Source: Methylophilales bacterium (GTDB lineage: Bacteria > Pseudomonadota > Gammaproteobacteria > Burkholderiales > Methylophilaceae). Taken from it: a DNA stretch of 7,093 nucleotides. A program made the translations under genes and the position numbers. Shown here piece after piece: positions 6,914 to 7,093 of the stretch. Location: contig JABMNG010000084.1 in assembly GCA_013205275.1 (NCBI GenBank), positions 1 through 7,093 of the forward strand, given 5' to 3'. Position 1 is the first letter of the stretch; each line of letters starts with the position of its first letter. Under the pieces are notes generated by a model. That model did not search any database and was not told the origin of the DNA. It saw only the letters and a list, made by a program, of their open reading frames with translations.

Positions 6914-6990
6914 TGGGGGGGCTGATGGGGCTCGAACCCACGACAACTGGAATCACAATCCAGGACTCTACCAACTGAGCTACATTCACC
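6914..6990 (-). tRNA. tRNA-His (GTG) with a badly paired acceptor stem
   Basis: Read on the minus strand, this is a 77-nt tRNA with the extra G-1 typical of tRNA-His and an encoded CCA (6916-6914). The anticodon GTG (complement of 6954-6956) sits in the loop TTGTGAT, with a perfect stem CTGGA/TCCAG. The D arm is GCTC/GAGT and the T arm is GTGGG-TTCGAGC-CCCAT. G-1 can still face C73, the main HisRS identity pair. The acceptor strands, however, are GTGAATG and CAGCCCC: positions 2-71 (U-C), 4-69 (A-C) and 5-68 (A-G) do not pair. The expected proteobacterial form would be GTGGCTG with CAGCCAC. The gene is called with confidence; whether it is functional or correctly sequenced is open. Confidence 0.9.
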
Positions 6991-7021
6991 ATAAATTATT
7001 GTATACAACGATAATTTTTAA

Positions 7022-7041
7022 AGACGCGATAAATCGCGTCT
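7022..7041 (-). terminator. Hairpin between tRNA-Pro and tRNA-His, possible terminator or processing signal
   Basis: AGACGCGAT (7022-7030) and ATCGCGTCT (7033-7041) are exact reverse complements, making a stem of 8 to 9 bp with a very tight loop (7 to 8 bp if the loop is TAAA). Read on the minus strand, downstream of tRNA-Pro, the stem is followed by TTTAAAAATT, a short and weak U run. It may therefore be a weak terminator or a spacer structure in a tRNA-Pro/tRNA-His precursor. Confidence 0.45.
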
Positions 7042-7058
7042 CTACAATTTATCTAAAC

Positions 7059-7093
7059 TGGTCGGGGTAGAGGGATTCGAACCCCCGACACCC
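7059..7093 (-). tRNA. tRNA-Pro, 3' part only (cut by the window end)
   Basis: On the minus strand the visible 35 nt end in an encoded CCA (7061-7059) after discriminator A. The 3' acceptor strand is TACCCCG, the T loop TTCGAAT and the T stem GGGGG/CCCTC (with one G-U pair). An acceptor 3' strand ending in G72, which calls for C1 opposite, is a hallmark of bacterial tRNA-Pro, and CCCCGACCA is the familiar tRNA-Pro end. The anticodon lies beyond the window, so the identity is likely but not proven. Confidence 0.75.

Noticed and set aside
6999..7008. Palindrome TTGTATACAA upstream of tRNA-His on the minus strand
   Set aside because: Only 10 bp, in AT-rich sequence; expected by chance and with no matching second site.

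Overview
The window is AT-rich (about one third G+C by eye) and densely packed with ordinary bacterial genes in the standard code. The protein families (Mak-like ROK kinase, MAPEG protein, bacterioferritin-like protein, rhodanese, TusA, ValS, MoeB) and the tRNAs with encoded CCA point to a proteobacterium. The short intergenic gaps suggest a streamlined, AT-rich beta- or gammaproteobacterium; an aquatic lineage such as the Methylophilales OM43 group would fit. That placement is inference and no marker here settles it.

Left part, plus strand: the 3' part of a membrane protein gene (1-471); a tRNA-Phe with an extended -10 promoter (530-605); then, only 19 nt downstream, a tight run of a DUF6356-like small membrane protein, a Mak-like ROK sugar kinase and a MAPEG membrane protein (625-2117). 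No terminator separates the tRNA from this run. A second unit with its own promoter and a good ribosome binding site encodes a bacterioferritin-like diiron protein, a single-domain rhodanese and TusA (2193-3190). These three are separated by 3 bp and then overlap by 4 bp.

Right part, minus strand: partial tRNA-Pro (7093-7059), tRNA-His (6990-6914), moeB (6800-6054) and valS (5991-3187). valS converges on tusA so tightly that the two TAA stop codons share the palindrome TTAA.

Functionally, the rhodanese and TusA form a small persulfide-relay unit. A stand-alone MoeB lies about 3 kb away on the other strand, without the C-terminal rhodanese domain that some MoeB relatives carry. I found no mobile element, CRISPR array, phage gene or toxin-antitoxin pair, and no clearly new multi-gene system. 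The most unusual observations are a tRNA-His gene whose acceptor stem has three non-pairing positions while the rest is intact, a perfect 22-bp palindrome inside the ROK kinase gene, and the tRNA-Phe-led protein operon.
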